Positions 9,183 through 16,978 of a stretch of 16,978 nucleotides of DNA are shown here, in pieces. The DNA comes from Rodentolepis nana (lineage: Eukaryota; Platyhelminthes; Cestoda; Cyclophyllidea; Hymenolepididae). Position numbers and translations under genes: made by a program. Position 1 is the first letter of the stretch. Each line of letters opens with the position of its first letter. The notes under the pieces were generated by a model. That model saw nothing but the letters and a program-made list of their open reading frames with translations. It searched no databases and was not told where the DNA came from. Location of the stretch: contig UZAE01014067.1 of the NCBI GenBank assembly GCA_900617975.1, positions 1-16,978 on the forward strand, read 5' to 3'.

Positions 9183-9319
9183 CCCTAATGGCCTCATACT
9201 GCCTCTTTTGTACAGTTGGCATAGGCGTTGTTTCAGCCTGCTCTGGTAGAAACCGTTCATCTTTCGACTGACCCCTCAATGTTGTAATTGAGCAAGTGTC
9301 AAACATTGCAAGTTCGCCA
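9183..9319 (-). CDS. candidate exon of a minus-strand gene
   Basis: A textbook acceptor (CTTTTTTAACTGACTATAG) is followed by 137 bases: one base, 45 codons, one base, then TTAGGG|GTAAAT. If that donor is not used, the frame ends two codons later at TAG (9177-9175), making it a terminal exon. The peptide is polar and regular: GELAMFDTCSITTLRGQSKD, then FLPEQAETTPMPTVQKRQYE. It looks like a linker or cytoplasmic tail, but I recognise no domain. Phase 2 in does not match the 31-base exon at 10276-10246, so they are not adjacent exons of one transcript. Confidence 0.3.
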
Positions 9320-9792
9320 CTATAGTCAGTTAAAAAAGATTGATTTATAAAAAAACACCTCCTCCGATGCATTGAAGAAACTGGAGGAGATTGAAGCAGT
9401 GAAATTCATTTTTTGATTTTATTTTTACAATATCCACTACACAATATTATAACAACGAATTCTCTGGTATTTCAAGTTTGCGGAAGAGAACCTATTAAAA
9501 TCACTAAATTTTATGCTGCCACTTGATCTATTTTGTAAAATGTCAAATTTTAAGAAACCCTAATGAAAGTTCAAAGTATAAAATCTGCTTGTTTTAATTC
9601 TTTAAGTACTCAAGAATGCAATGTCTGCAGTGTCTAAATGGTTTCCTGGGTTGTTTACGCGCTCTGATTTTAACTTGTCAGGACAATTTCACATTCCACT
9701 CAGTGAATGTCTCTGCCTTCAAACATTTACCGCTTTTTAAAAGAAATCCAGTGAAATAAATCAAAATCCTATTTGGAGCTCCATCCTTTTAG

Positions 9793-9806
9793 AGCAATAA
9801 ATTCAG
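9793..9806 (+). CDS. candidate 14-base micro-exon
   Basis: The acceptor GCTCCATCCTTTTAG and the donor TTCAG|GTAAAG are both good and enclose 14 bases. The chained frame adds KAINS and changes phase from 2 to 1. Confidence 0.15.
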
Positions 9807-9990
9807 GTAAAGTCTTGTGCTTTGTAAATATTCCAATCGCAAGTGTGGCCTTTTAAGCGACACTCTGTTCCCTCTTTTGCCGTTATACCACTGACTGTAT
9901 CAAGAAATCCCCATTTTGTGTTAATAGCTGGGTTGCCAATGCTATTGCAAACTGACCCCAGATAATGAATATTTCTATGGTACTTATTAG

Positions 9991-10006
9991 AAACAGGAGC
10001 AATCAG
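9991..10006 (+). CDS. candidate 16-base micro-exon
   Basis: The acceptor TTTCTATGGTACTTATTAG and the donor ATCAG|GTATCG enclose 16 bases, open in all frames. The chained frame adds ETGAI and returns the phase from 1 to 2, complementing the 14-base candidate (14 + 16 = 30). Confidence 0.14.
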
Positions 10007-10133
10007 GTATCGCTTATATTATTATATATAGTTGTCATACTGACTTGCTTGAAGTCGGTAGTCTAGTGGCATTGAGACACATCGAGATTGACCACTAAAA
10101 TTTTAATATTTTTAAAATTTTCTTTTTTTTCAG

Positions 10134-10195
10134 AAGAGCTAATCATATTTGGAGGAATATACGTGCACTTTTTTCCGTATTTAAACGAAAATTGT
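10134..10195 (+). CDS. candidate 62-base exon, plus strand
   Basis: The acceptor TTTTCTTTTTTTTCAG and the donor TTGT|GTAAGT are strong. Two of three frames are open. The chained frame reads RANHIWRNIRALFSVFKRKL, an amphipathic basic helix (phase 2 in, phase 1 out). The other reads ELIIFGGIYVHFFPYLNENC. A minus-strand exon candidate lies only 50 bases downstream. Confidence 0.2.
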
Positions 10196-10245
10196 GTAAG
10201 TTGTTATTTGAATGAATAAATAACCCTTCAGTTATGATAACTTAC

Positions 10246-10276
10246 CGTCTTCGCTAACTTGAGCAATTATGCGAAT
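10246..10276 (-). CDS. candidate 31-base micro-exon, minus strand
   Basis: The minus strand shows TTTCATTTCCGCCTTTCTCACAG, 31 bases, then GACG|GTAAGT; both sites are near ideal. Only frame 0 is open, giving IRIIAQVSED and one spare base (phase 0 in, phase 1 out). It could follow the phase-0 donor of the signal-peptide exon at 15540, giving ...SPLR-IRIIAQVSED, across an intron of about 5.3 kb. The next exon was not found. Confidence 0.25.
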
Positions 10277-10508
10277 CTGTGAGAAAGGCGGAAATGAAAG
10301 GAAAAAAATTGCTAATCGATATTTCAAGCAATCAATTAATAAGTATGATCTAGAAATTCAAGACACAATGTTCTAGCTTAGTTGGGCGTTGATCTCATTT
10401 GAGACACTTTGTAAATTTGAATGCTCTCTCGCTTATGAATGTTGACAACGGAATTTCATCCTTATGCCAGTGCGTTGCAATGCAAGGCATATTTAAATAT
10501 TTCTTTAG

Positions 10509-10541
10509 TCTGTATCCACTCAGTCCGCTTCCTGTTACAAT
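10509..10541 (+). CDS. candidate 33-base symmetrical micro-exon
   Basis: The acceptor TTTAAATATTTCTTTAG and the donor ACAAT|GTGAGT enclose 33 bases, open in all frames. The chained frame reads FCIHSVRFLLQ with phase 1 on both sides. A 57-base intron with a TTTCTAACACTTCAG end follows. Confidence 0.18.
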
Positions 10542-10598
10542 GTGAGTTGGTAAATTACGTTGACGCCATCTGTGAACAAATACTTTCTAACACTTCAG

Positions 10599-10669
10599 GT
10601 ACATACATATTTCACTCTGTCCAATCTCCAGGCTCACTTTGTCCTGTCCTCAAAACCTCAATCCTATAG
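10599..10669 (+). CDS. candidate terminal exon of the micro-exon chain
   Basis: The acceptor ACTTTCTAACACTTCAG (branch motif CTAAC) opens the exon. In the chained frame two bases complete a Cys codon and the frame reads TYIFHSVQSPGSLCPVLKTS before TAG at 10667-10669. Another frame stays open to TGA at 10707-10709, so the end depends on the phase being right. I see no convincing AATAAA close downstream. Confidence 0.17.
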
Positions 10670-10839
10670 TTCTTTGCACATAACAGAAATATTCAAACTC
10701 GATACCTGATATTTTTAATATTCGATAAATTGGGCTGGTGAATTGGTGTCTAATTGATATGGCATTAGCCAACTCAAACTTTGCTCAAAGCAGCTAGCTT
10801 CATGCAGATCAAAAATCAGATCTTTATCTTACAGATGAT

Positions 10840-11130
10840 TTGTATACAAAAACACGCCATAACTCCCAAGACCTACTAAAGACTATTTCGGATCATAATT
10901 TATTGAAGCACCATCAATTAATTACCCTAATATGCCTTTTATACCATCAAGAACCGGGGAGATTTAGAAAAGGTGTTCACATAAAAATAGGACCAAGATC
11001 AGCACTGACAGTTCCCGGTCTTCGAAGGAGTGAGTCAACACCTCGAGTCAAAGTTGTCAACTTTCTTCATACATTTTGTCAGAAAAGAGCACACAACTCT
11101 TTTACTGCCGAAGGAACTGCTGATCCTTAG
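10840..11130 (+). CDS. possible exon, unrecognised basic protein segment
   Basis: This 96-codon frame lies in a GC-richer patch. Its second half is basic and Ser/Thr-rich (GRFRKGVHIKIGPRSALTVP, RRSESTPRVKVVNFL) and looks more like protein than the AT-rich first half. A possible acceptor (CCTTTTATACCATCAAG) at about 10951 and a GTGAGT donor near 11030 would bound a smaller exon. The start at 10840 is an ATG without other support. It may be coding, but I cannot name it or give it partners. Confidence 0.22.
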   Translation: MYTKTRHNSQDLLKTISDHNLLKHHQLITLICLLYHQEPGRFRKGVHIKIGPRSALTVPGLRRSESTPRVKVVNFLHTFCQKRAHNSFTAEGTADP

Positions 11131-11556
11131 GTTAAGGTGTATTTTAAGTGTCAACCTCTGAATTCTTGGTGTCATTAATTACGTGAGTGACTGAAATGTC
11201 CCAGTACACGATGCAATTATAATCTATAAACTAGCTAGCTTGTTAGCTATAAAAGAAAAAAAGGTGTGAAAGTATATTCACTGATTCGCATTTGTGAGAG
11301 GATATCGGAGTGAAGCGGAGATAATCGGACACGCCAATGGAAGGAGAGTTTTGACGTGGTCAACGGGTTTAAAACGCAACACTGTTGTGTAACTTTATTC
11401 ATTCATTCAGTCTTGTGTTGTTTCAAATTCTCGTCATTGTTAACATGCCAATTTCGAATTAATCAAATTAGGGATATCTTGCGAGTTGGTATGAGATAGA
11501 TGAGGAAACTGGCGAGGGGAGAGAGACAGCGAACTCACCAATGAAGTAAATGCAAA
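11131..11556. other. non-coding stretch
   Basis: I see no long frame. On the minus strand the GTGAGT near 11540 is followed within about 30 bases by a strong pyrimidine tract and CAG (about 11513), too close for a normal intron. Nothing else is supported. Confidence 0.35.
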
Positions 11557-11803
11557 TCAACAACGGGTGAGATATGAAAAACTTGATGACTTAGAAGGGT
11601 GGTGGTGGTGGGGGGGGGGTGAATGAAGGGAAAGTTTTTCGCCTCTTGTTATCCCGAAAGTGGGCGATAAAAATCGGCCATCAAAAGTTGATTGGTTGTA
11701 AAACATTTGCAGCTGCAGATACAGCATGAACACTTCAGTGTCTGGCTTGAAAAAAAATGGAATGATTTGAATCAAAGAATCCACCGGGTTGCTGTCCTCT
11801 GGC
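11557..11803 (-). CDS. possible terminal exon with Pro/His tract
   Basis: The acceptor TTTCAATACTTGCCAG precedes a frame of about 81 codons. It includes DSNPVDSLIQ, then DTEVFMLYLQLQMFYNQSTF, and then GRFLSPTFGI, which have balanced composition. The frame then runs through a (CAC)n and C10 tract as PPPHHHH and ends SYLTRC at TGA. The homopolymer makes the last third unreliable, because one miscounted C would change the frame. No family recognised. Phase 1 at the acceptor matches no other candidate here. Confidence 0.2.
11597..11619. repeat. (GGT)n plus G10 tract
   Basis: A short GGT run leads into ten G at 11610-11619. G-rich on plus and C-rich on minus. Base count is prone to sequencing error. 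Confidence 0.75.
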
Positions 11804-11866
11804 AAGTATTGAAACTAGGATTACCAACAAGATTTGACTGCATTTGTATTTACATGCGAGCGTAGA

Positions 11867-11875
11867 TATAAAAGG
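11867..11875 (+). promoter_or_regulatory. TATA box-like TATAAAAGG
   Basis: This is a good TATA consensus in a locally less AT-extreme context, followed after about 6 bases by GTAAGT. No convincing plus-strand first exon follows, so its function is a guess. Confidence 0.2.
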
Positions 11876-12027
11876 ACTACTGGTAAGTTCAAATAAATGA
11901 GTCATAGTTCAAGTATTTTAAGTAATGAATGCAATTAAACGTTTAAAACCACACTTTATTCGTCTACTTTATCACTTTATTGTAGTTTTGCATTAAAATA
12001 TGATTAGAATTATCCGTGATATTGAAA

Positions 12028-12279
12028 TTACAAAAGTTTTTTAATACATTGATTGTTAAATATCACCGTTAATCGATATTTGCAAACTGAAAAAAACTTT
12101 AAAAATTTTAGGAGAAAAATGTTCAAATATGCTCCAAACCCAGCACTTAATTGAGCTGTTAGAACTTTAATTAAATAAAGTATTTGATTAATAAATTCTT
12201 TAGCCCGTTTCCTCAGTACTTCATCTCTTTTCTCACTACCATAAATCAAAATTCGGTTGCAGTTGACTTTTTGCCCCAA
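12028..12279 (-). other. open frame with membrane-like segment, doubtful
   Basis: This 83-codon minus-strand frame starts at TTG. It contains a charged helix (GSEKRDEVLRKRAKEFINQI) followed by hydrophobic, Lys/Phe-rich residues of the sort AT-rich DNA produces by chance. No strong splice pair was found. It may be noise or one exon of a membrane protein. Confidence 0.15.
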
Positions 12280-12882
12280 AAAGATAGGTTGAACGCCTTG
12301 GCTTTTTGTCTGGGGTTTAAAAGTTCCGTTTGCAGAAGTAGGTAATTGTTATTTCGACTTCGATTTACATTTAAATGGAGACACTGTGAATATTTCCTGC
12401 GATAATTAATTTTGATGTCTACGTTTGAGCATGGAAATAGTGTTCAAGCATAAACGAGTGGTCGACAAAGACACCTCTGGAACCCAGCCACGATAGAACA
12501 GTCGAAATCAGAAGATCGATAGTAATGTGATCTCGAACCTATCGCTTGCAATATCTACTGCTAAAGTATGATGTTTATCAAATATCTACTCTTATTCACT
12601 TAATGTTTTAGGTTACTCAATTTTAAATCTTCACCATTTATTCTATAAAAACGCTTTCATTCAGTAAAGGCCAAAATCTTGTAGGAAAGTGGGATTCAAA
12701 TTGACTGTGTGATATTTGAAAGATTTTGCTCATTTTTTTCTAATTCTGTTGAGTTGCCCATCTACCCTTTGTTAATAATATTCAGCTTTCCTTCAAATTT
12801 TATGAGAAATATTTTATTAAAAGGCATCTGGGAAACGATGTGGAAAGATAAGAGACAAGTTCTTGGTTTGCTCTCATTCGAG

Positions 12883-12963
12883 AGCGAAATTGTGGGTGCA
12901 TTGGTGAATGTATCTCAGTCATTTTGCCCACTTCCCATTCAATTGATTGACATTCAATTGGTG
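12883..12963 (+). CDS. candidate 81-base exon beside the poly-C tract
   Basis: The acceptor TTGGTTTGCTCTCATTCGAG and the donor CAATTGGTG|GTAAGC enclose 81 bases, phase 0 on both sides. Frame 0 begins SEIVGALVNVSQSFCPLPIQ and then runs on through hydrophobic residues. It lies inside a longer open frame (12709-13125) that runs through the C tract. The opposite strand is open too (12800-13054) and reads plausibly (PPIECQSIEWEVGKM), so strand remains unresolved. Confidence 0.2.
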
Positions 12964-12990
12964 GTAAGCCTCGTGGGAATGAACACTGCG

Positions 12991-13071
12991 TCCCCCCCCC
13001 TACTCCTCTCTTCCCTCTCCCCCCCCCNTCTCCCCCCCCCCCCCCCCCCCCCACCTACCCTTCCCTGGACC
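12991..13071. repeat. C-rich homopyrimidine tract with an unresolved base
   Basis: C9, then a TC-rich spacer, C9, N (13028), TCT, C21, then mixed C-rich sequence. The N shows that the assembly could not settle the tract. Any frame crossing it is unreliable. The G-rich strand could form a quadruplex or triplex-type structure. Confidence 0.9.
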
Positions 13072-13128
13072 GAAGTGCTTCTCACTTTGATGGACATGTT
13101 TTGTTTGCGTGATGCGATGGAGTAAAAG

Positions 13129-14562
13129 GAAAGCTATTGAGGAAAAAGAATGAGGATCAGATCAAGAAATTGGTCATTATTCGCGAAAAATTGGAACACT
13201 GCTCCCCATAAGTCTGACCAGTAGTAACACGATGCAAAATAATGGCTATCAAAAGAAAATTCACCATTTGAAGCCACACAATGGGTCCTCATCGATCTTC
13301 ACAAGCCTGTCTCCACAATGACATTTTTCAAGCCCAATCAAGTCAAGTATTGGGGTATATTTGGCAAGCGTTTTGGGATGTGTTTTAATCTCTTTATTCG
13401 AAGTACAGGCAAAAAAAGCACTATTTCACTAATTGGGAAGAGCAGGTTCCCGTTCATTTTAACAGCTTCTGCAGTACCAAATTCTACCGAGAACTAGATG
13501 TGGGAATCAATGTTGGCAGGACCTTGACAAAATACCGCCTGTCAATCACCTTCAGGCGAATTTTGGATACATTCGATTTCAATCAAACAACAAAGCCCTT
13601 TTGGTGAAAATTTTTTGTTTAATAAATGCGATGAAATACAATAAAATATTTGAACTCAGTGTCTGTCTTGGTAATGAAAGAACAATATTCCTTTCTGTTT
13701 TTTTCACAAGGATTTGACTTTTGATTATCGATTTTCACTCTTCGTTTCTGGAAGCCAATTATCTATCATGTAGAAATACTTATACTTCTCCACTCCATTA
13801 TTAACTAGCCATTCAAACACTCCTTTCCATGGACATTGAATTAGTTCTAAGACATCTAAGTCATTTGCGAACACAGTTTTGCCTTAATTTAAAATATTCC
13901 AGAAGAGATTCAACTTGAACTGGTCAGTTTCTCGAATATGCCAATTGGTCATCAAGATCTGAATAGCAACATATTTTAATGGGGCTTTTATTCCCTCCCT
14001 CAAAATAGGTAAATCAGTGTATCCAGAACTCAAATAAAGCAAAAAACTGACAAAACATTGGCTGAGTTATCTACTTCTAATCATTTCCTAATTGTTCCAT
14101 CTTTTATTACTCGGTTTTCCCGTTTACTGGATTTTAAAAACGTGGTGTCATCTTCTTCACAACTCTACTTCCCAGTTTTTTACAATCTGAAATTTTCTTG
14201 CGGATGCTTTTAACGAGTTCTATTGCAAAATTAGTTTTTCGTATAAATTAATGAATCATTAAAGATAGAGATCACTACTTAACGCAATTTTTTGCGATTG
14301 TCTTTCGGGTGGATGCATAGCAAGAGTAGGCATAAATTTGGAAATATTTCTTTTATTCACAATGGCATTTCATTTTTTATCGAACAACTCACTTAGCTAA
14401 ATGGGAAATCACGCATTGGCATTAATCTCCTCTCTCTCTCGAAGACGGAGCAATAAATGGCCCTAATTATGACGATTTGATCGCACTGAATTTTTATAAG
14501 TTACAATATAACAATGATTATTTAGATTTTGTTGTAATTAGAGAACAGAAATGCTTCTTCCA
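13129..14562. other. AT-rich stretch with no supported gene
   Basis: No long frame, no strong exon pair and no tandem repeat beyond a short CT run near 14430. Probably intron or intergenic. Confidence 0.45.
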
Positions 14563-14835
14563 TTACAAATGCATCCGAAAAAATTCCCACAAGTCGATTG
14601 TATTTCCTTGAATAAATTTAAAGTAGCCAAGGTTATTTCCATCGAGTAGTCTTATTTTGAAAGAGTAATTGCGTTTCTTGAGCAAAATACAAAAGTTTAT
14701 TTCAACGCGCGCTCTATTCGATCCATCAAGGGTAGACATCGTGTGGGAGTCTGCACGGGTAGTCAAGTTTAAATTTAGGCACCTATAGCTTGGGCACATT
14801 TTAGCCCAACCCTCTGGTGAGTCAACAATGGGCAC
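14563..14835 (-). CDS. possible terminal exon, unrecognised
   Basis: This 90-codon minus-strand frame ends at TAA (14563). It holds EGWAKMCPSYRCLNLNLTTR, then SHTMSTLDGSNRARVEINFC, and further on KIRLLDGNNLGYFKFIQG, with balanced composition compared with the surroundings. Possible acceptors are ACTCACCAG near 14815 and ACTACCCGTGCAG near 14750; both give phase 1. It lies downstream of the signal-peptide exon at 15540, but the phases (0 and 1) do not match directly. No family recognised. Confidence 0.25.
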   Translation of the reverse strand: MPIVDSPEGWAKMCPSYRCLNLNLTTRADSHTMSTLDGSNRARVEINFCILLKKRNYSFKIRLLDGNNLGYFKFIQGNTIDLWEFFRMHL

Positions 14836-15539
14836 AAACTATTTCAAGTTGTTTAAGAGATAAATAATGAGGGCGGAAGTAGGGAAATCAGTGGATTGTT
14901 TCAGTAAGGAACCTGAAAATAAATTCCCTGCCAAATTTCATAAGATCGTCATGAAAAATTTTTTTAGGGTCTAGAAAACAGAAACTCAAACATTCCTTAC
15001 TTCTTAAAATTGGCTTTTTAACAAAACTGTTGGCATTAGCACTACTGTAAAAAAATATCAAAAGATTTTTGTTATCACAACTCAGCCTGATCGTTGTGGG
15101 GAAATTTGCTTAGCCGTATTAGCAGGAAATGTTAACCAGAAGAGAAGAAATTAATAAGCCAAAGGTTCAGAACTCTAGGTAAAGGATCTTCGCAATACAA
15201 ATGCCATGAGACTTGTTGAGAGGGAATAAGTATTTGCAAGTAACTTTCTTATTGAGCCATCAACCCGCTAACTTTTTACATTTCTCATCGCACAGTAAGG
15301 TTAAGTAGATTTATTGAATATAAAGCGAAAGCCAGAAGAATTGAGAGAGGACATTTATGTTTGTGTAAGCGAATACAACAGTGTGATGCAAGTGTATGCA
15401 GTGGAGTACTCATAATTTGAGATTTAAGAACAGCCAGTTGGGTCAAACGACTGCAAATACCAGTCAATTCAAGCCGTCTAAACACTGTAGTTAGTCCTGT
15501 CTTTGGTGAGAATGAGTTTACTTCATTGTTCAGGCTTAC

Positions 15540-15650
15540 TCGCAGTGGGGAATATTCTGATCCACTTGCATATAACTGTACTTGCAAATGTGCATGAAGA
15601 TATGTTATAGAGAAGGTGAGAAAGCATAATAGTAGAATGAAGGTCCCCAT
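15540..15650 (-). CDS. signal-peptide exon of a probable secreted or membrane protein
   Basis: The ATG at 15650 lies in a strong start context (A at -3, G at +4). Residues 2-20 are strongly hydrophobic (GTFILLLCFLTFSITYLHA), a typical signal peptide. They are followed by HLQVQLYASGSEYSPLR, an alternating beta-strand-like stretch, and the donor CTGCGA|GTAAGC at phase 0. The unspliced frame stays open much longer (to 15285), a 123-codon frame in all, but is less protein-like after the donor. Phase 0 would allow joining to the 31-base exon at 10276-10246. An AG at 15657 means this could instead be an internal exon with a membrane segment. Confidence 0.4.
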
Positions 15651-15656
15651 CGTCAA

Positions 15657-16751
15657 CTATACTGAACTCTACTTACAGTTAGGCATAATTCTGGTTTTTC
15701 TGTTTGAACGTCAAGGCCTAACGAACTCTTTTACGAAGGCTCTCTATGCACAGGCTGATTTGTATTGTTACTAAGCATTTTAGCCATGAAGTCTGCACTG
15801 TGGACATACAAAACGAATTTTATCATCATTGAGAAAGAGATATTTGGATTAAGACGTTGATCTTTTTGATAAATTTGTCAAAGCAGATGCTCTTATCCCA
15901 ACAGAGACCATTTAGTATAGTTCGATCAAACTCAATCAATTCATTGCTACTATTCTTTCCCGTTCGTTATTCTACCAAAATCTTATAAATATCATATCAT
16001 AATGCACGGTTGCATAACTTTAACAAATACCAACGATTTAGATAATAAATAGATATAAAGCAGCATTCATTCAGACTTGGCTTTGAGTTATGTAACAAGA
16101 CTAGAAAATAATTCCTTCTTAACACAAAAATTCAGTCTCATTTTACCATTCATTAAATATTGAGGCGCTGATAAGTGTGATAGAAAAATTCAGATTTCTT
16201 CTTAATGCATAATTTACCAGCAGCACTCGACGCTCAAACTTAGTTGACATCTCCCTCCGTCAAGCAAAAGACTATGAGCAAAACTTTTCATAAATTTACG
16301 ATTTCTACCTTCTCACTGAAAATCCGTTTTTTTAATATCAAGGTAGTAATAAGTGCTGTTGTTGCAGTTTTGAATGTTTCTTTTTAGATGAAGGAACGCT
16401 TCGTCAGTTACCCATCAAGAAATCAATACCCTCCCTTTTACATTTCCCATGTTTGTTGATCCATTGCAATGAAAGGTGTTATTTTAAAGACAAGATACAG
16501 ACCGATATTCTATGCACAACATTTTCTTGAAATCCACATTTCTTCCTCGAGACTTGGGTTGCGGTTCGAGACACTGATCCTTTAAAAATCCCTTCCTGTG
16601 TATAGGTAAGAGTTCCGTTGGAGTAATCTTTAAGGCAAATGAGTGAATACTTTGAGGTGAGTGGATTTTCAAATGAAGTTGCTATTACCTCAATAATAAA
16701 GCGAAATTATTCAAATTTTTATAATTTAATGCCGATTCTATTACACTTTAG
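15657..16751. other. AT-rich stretch with no supported gene
   Basis: Frames are short (the longest, minus 16484-16672, has 62 codons and no splice support). It is probably an intron or intergenic sequence between the exon candidates at 15540-15650 and 16779-16856. Confidence 0.4.
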
Positions 16752-16757
16752 CCAAAG
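16752..16757 (+). CDS. candidate 6-base micro-exon
   Basis: The acceptor GATTCTATTACACTTTAG is followed after only six bases (CCAAAG) by a perfect nine-base donor consensus AAG|GTAAGT. Six-base exons are known from flatworm micro-exon genes. No neighbouring exon could be attached. Confidence 0.15.
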
Positions 16758-16781
16758 GTAAGTTCCATAATTACTTACCTT
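16755..16781. repeat. inverted repeat of two opposed splice-donor consensus sites
   Basis: The arms AAGGTAAGT (16755-16763) and ACTTACCTT (16773-16781) are perfect reverse complements around a 9-base loop. Each arm is a full donor consensus, one per strand. Confidence 0.8.
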
Positions 16782-16856
16782 CACATGGTGCACCGTAGGT
16801 AATGTGTACTCATACGGCAAAAAGTCAGTTAACCGGCAGTTGACTTTGACTTCAAA
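16779..16856 (-). CDS. candidate exon ending at an ideal donor
   Basis: The minus strand is open for 26 codons after an AG at 16858-16857 and ends GTGAAG|GTAAGT, the full donor consensus (phase 0). The peptide VKVNCRLTDFLPYEYTLPTV is well balanced. The acceptor lacks a pyrimidine tract, so the exon start is uncertain. The exon may extend differently or belong to a gene starting beyond the window. Confidence 0.25.
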
Positions 16857-16883
16857 CTATCATCACCCCACTGAATGTCATTT

Positions 16884-16978
16884 TCGACCCCTTCCACAGT
16901 ACTTATTTTACCTTTTCTCTGCCTTTGTGTCCGTCTGTCTCTTTTACTTCTTTGAAACACTCTTCTGTTCCCCCCCTC
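16884..16978. repeat. pyrimidine-rich end of the window
   Basis: The last bases are C/T-rich and close with a C7 run. An end in such a tract is typical of a contig break. Confidence 0.5.

Overview
The window is AT-rich eukaryotic (most likely invertebrate animal) genomic DNA. Reading frames are short and broken up, introns are bounded by good GT..AG signals, there are (AT)n and poly-C tracts, and one exon encodes a secreted protein with a collagen Gly-X-Y block. I see no bacterial operon, rRNA, tRNA, CRISPR array or intact transposon. The species cannot be named from the sequence. A single N inside a poly-C tract, and a window end inside a C-rich tract, suggest this is a whole contig or scaffold.

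The two best-supported coding loci are both on the minus strand. (1) At 3676-2144 three exons can be joined in phase into a protein of about 271 residues that I do not recognise. Its last exon (2690-2144) carries one of the longest open frames here and is followed by an AATAAA signal. (2) At 6613-6271 the first exon of a collagen-like gene encodes an ATG, a hydrophobic signal peptide, a short Cys-containing and basic region and six Gly-X-Y triplets. It ends exactly at a consensus GTAAGT donor. A TATA-like element lies about 120 bases upstream, and a candidate second exon lies at 6081-5927.

Weaker minus-strand exons follow at higher coordinates. They are 9319-9183, a 31-base exon at 10276-10246, a signal-peptide exon at 15650-15540 and an exon at 16856-16779. 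The last two, and the 31-base exon, have compatible phases (0 to 0), so they could belong to one long gene, but this is inference.

On the plus strand between 7117 and 10669 there is an unusual series of very short segments (12 to 62 bases). Each lies between a polypyrimidine-AG and a GT donor, and they can be read as one continuous phase-consistent chain that begins at an ATG and ends at a TAG. This resembles the micro-exon gene architecture known from parasitic flatworms. It was assembled by eye from permissive signals, however, and some segments overlap minus-strand candidates, so it is a hypothesis. A six-base candidate exon at 16752-16757 has an ideal donor.

The rest is AT-rich non-coding sequence with simple repeats. 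No pathway can be assigned. What the genes share is that two of the minus-strand first exons encode secreted proteins.
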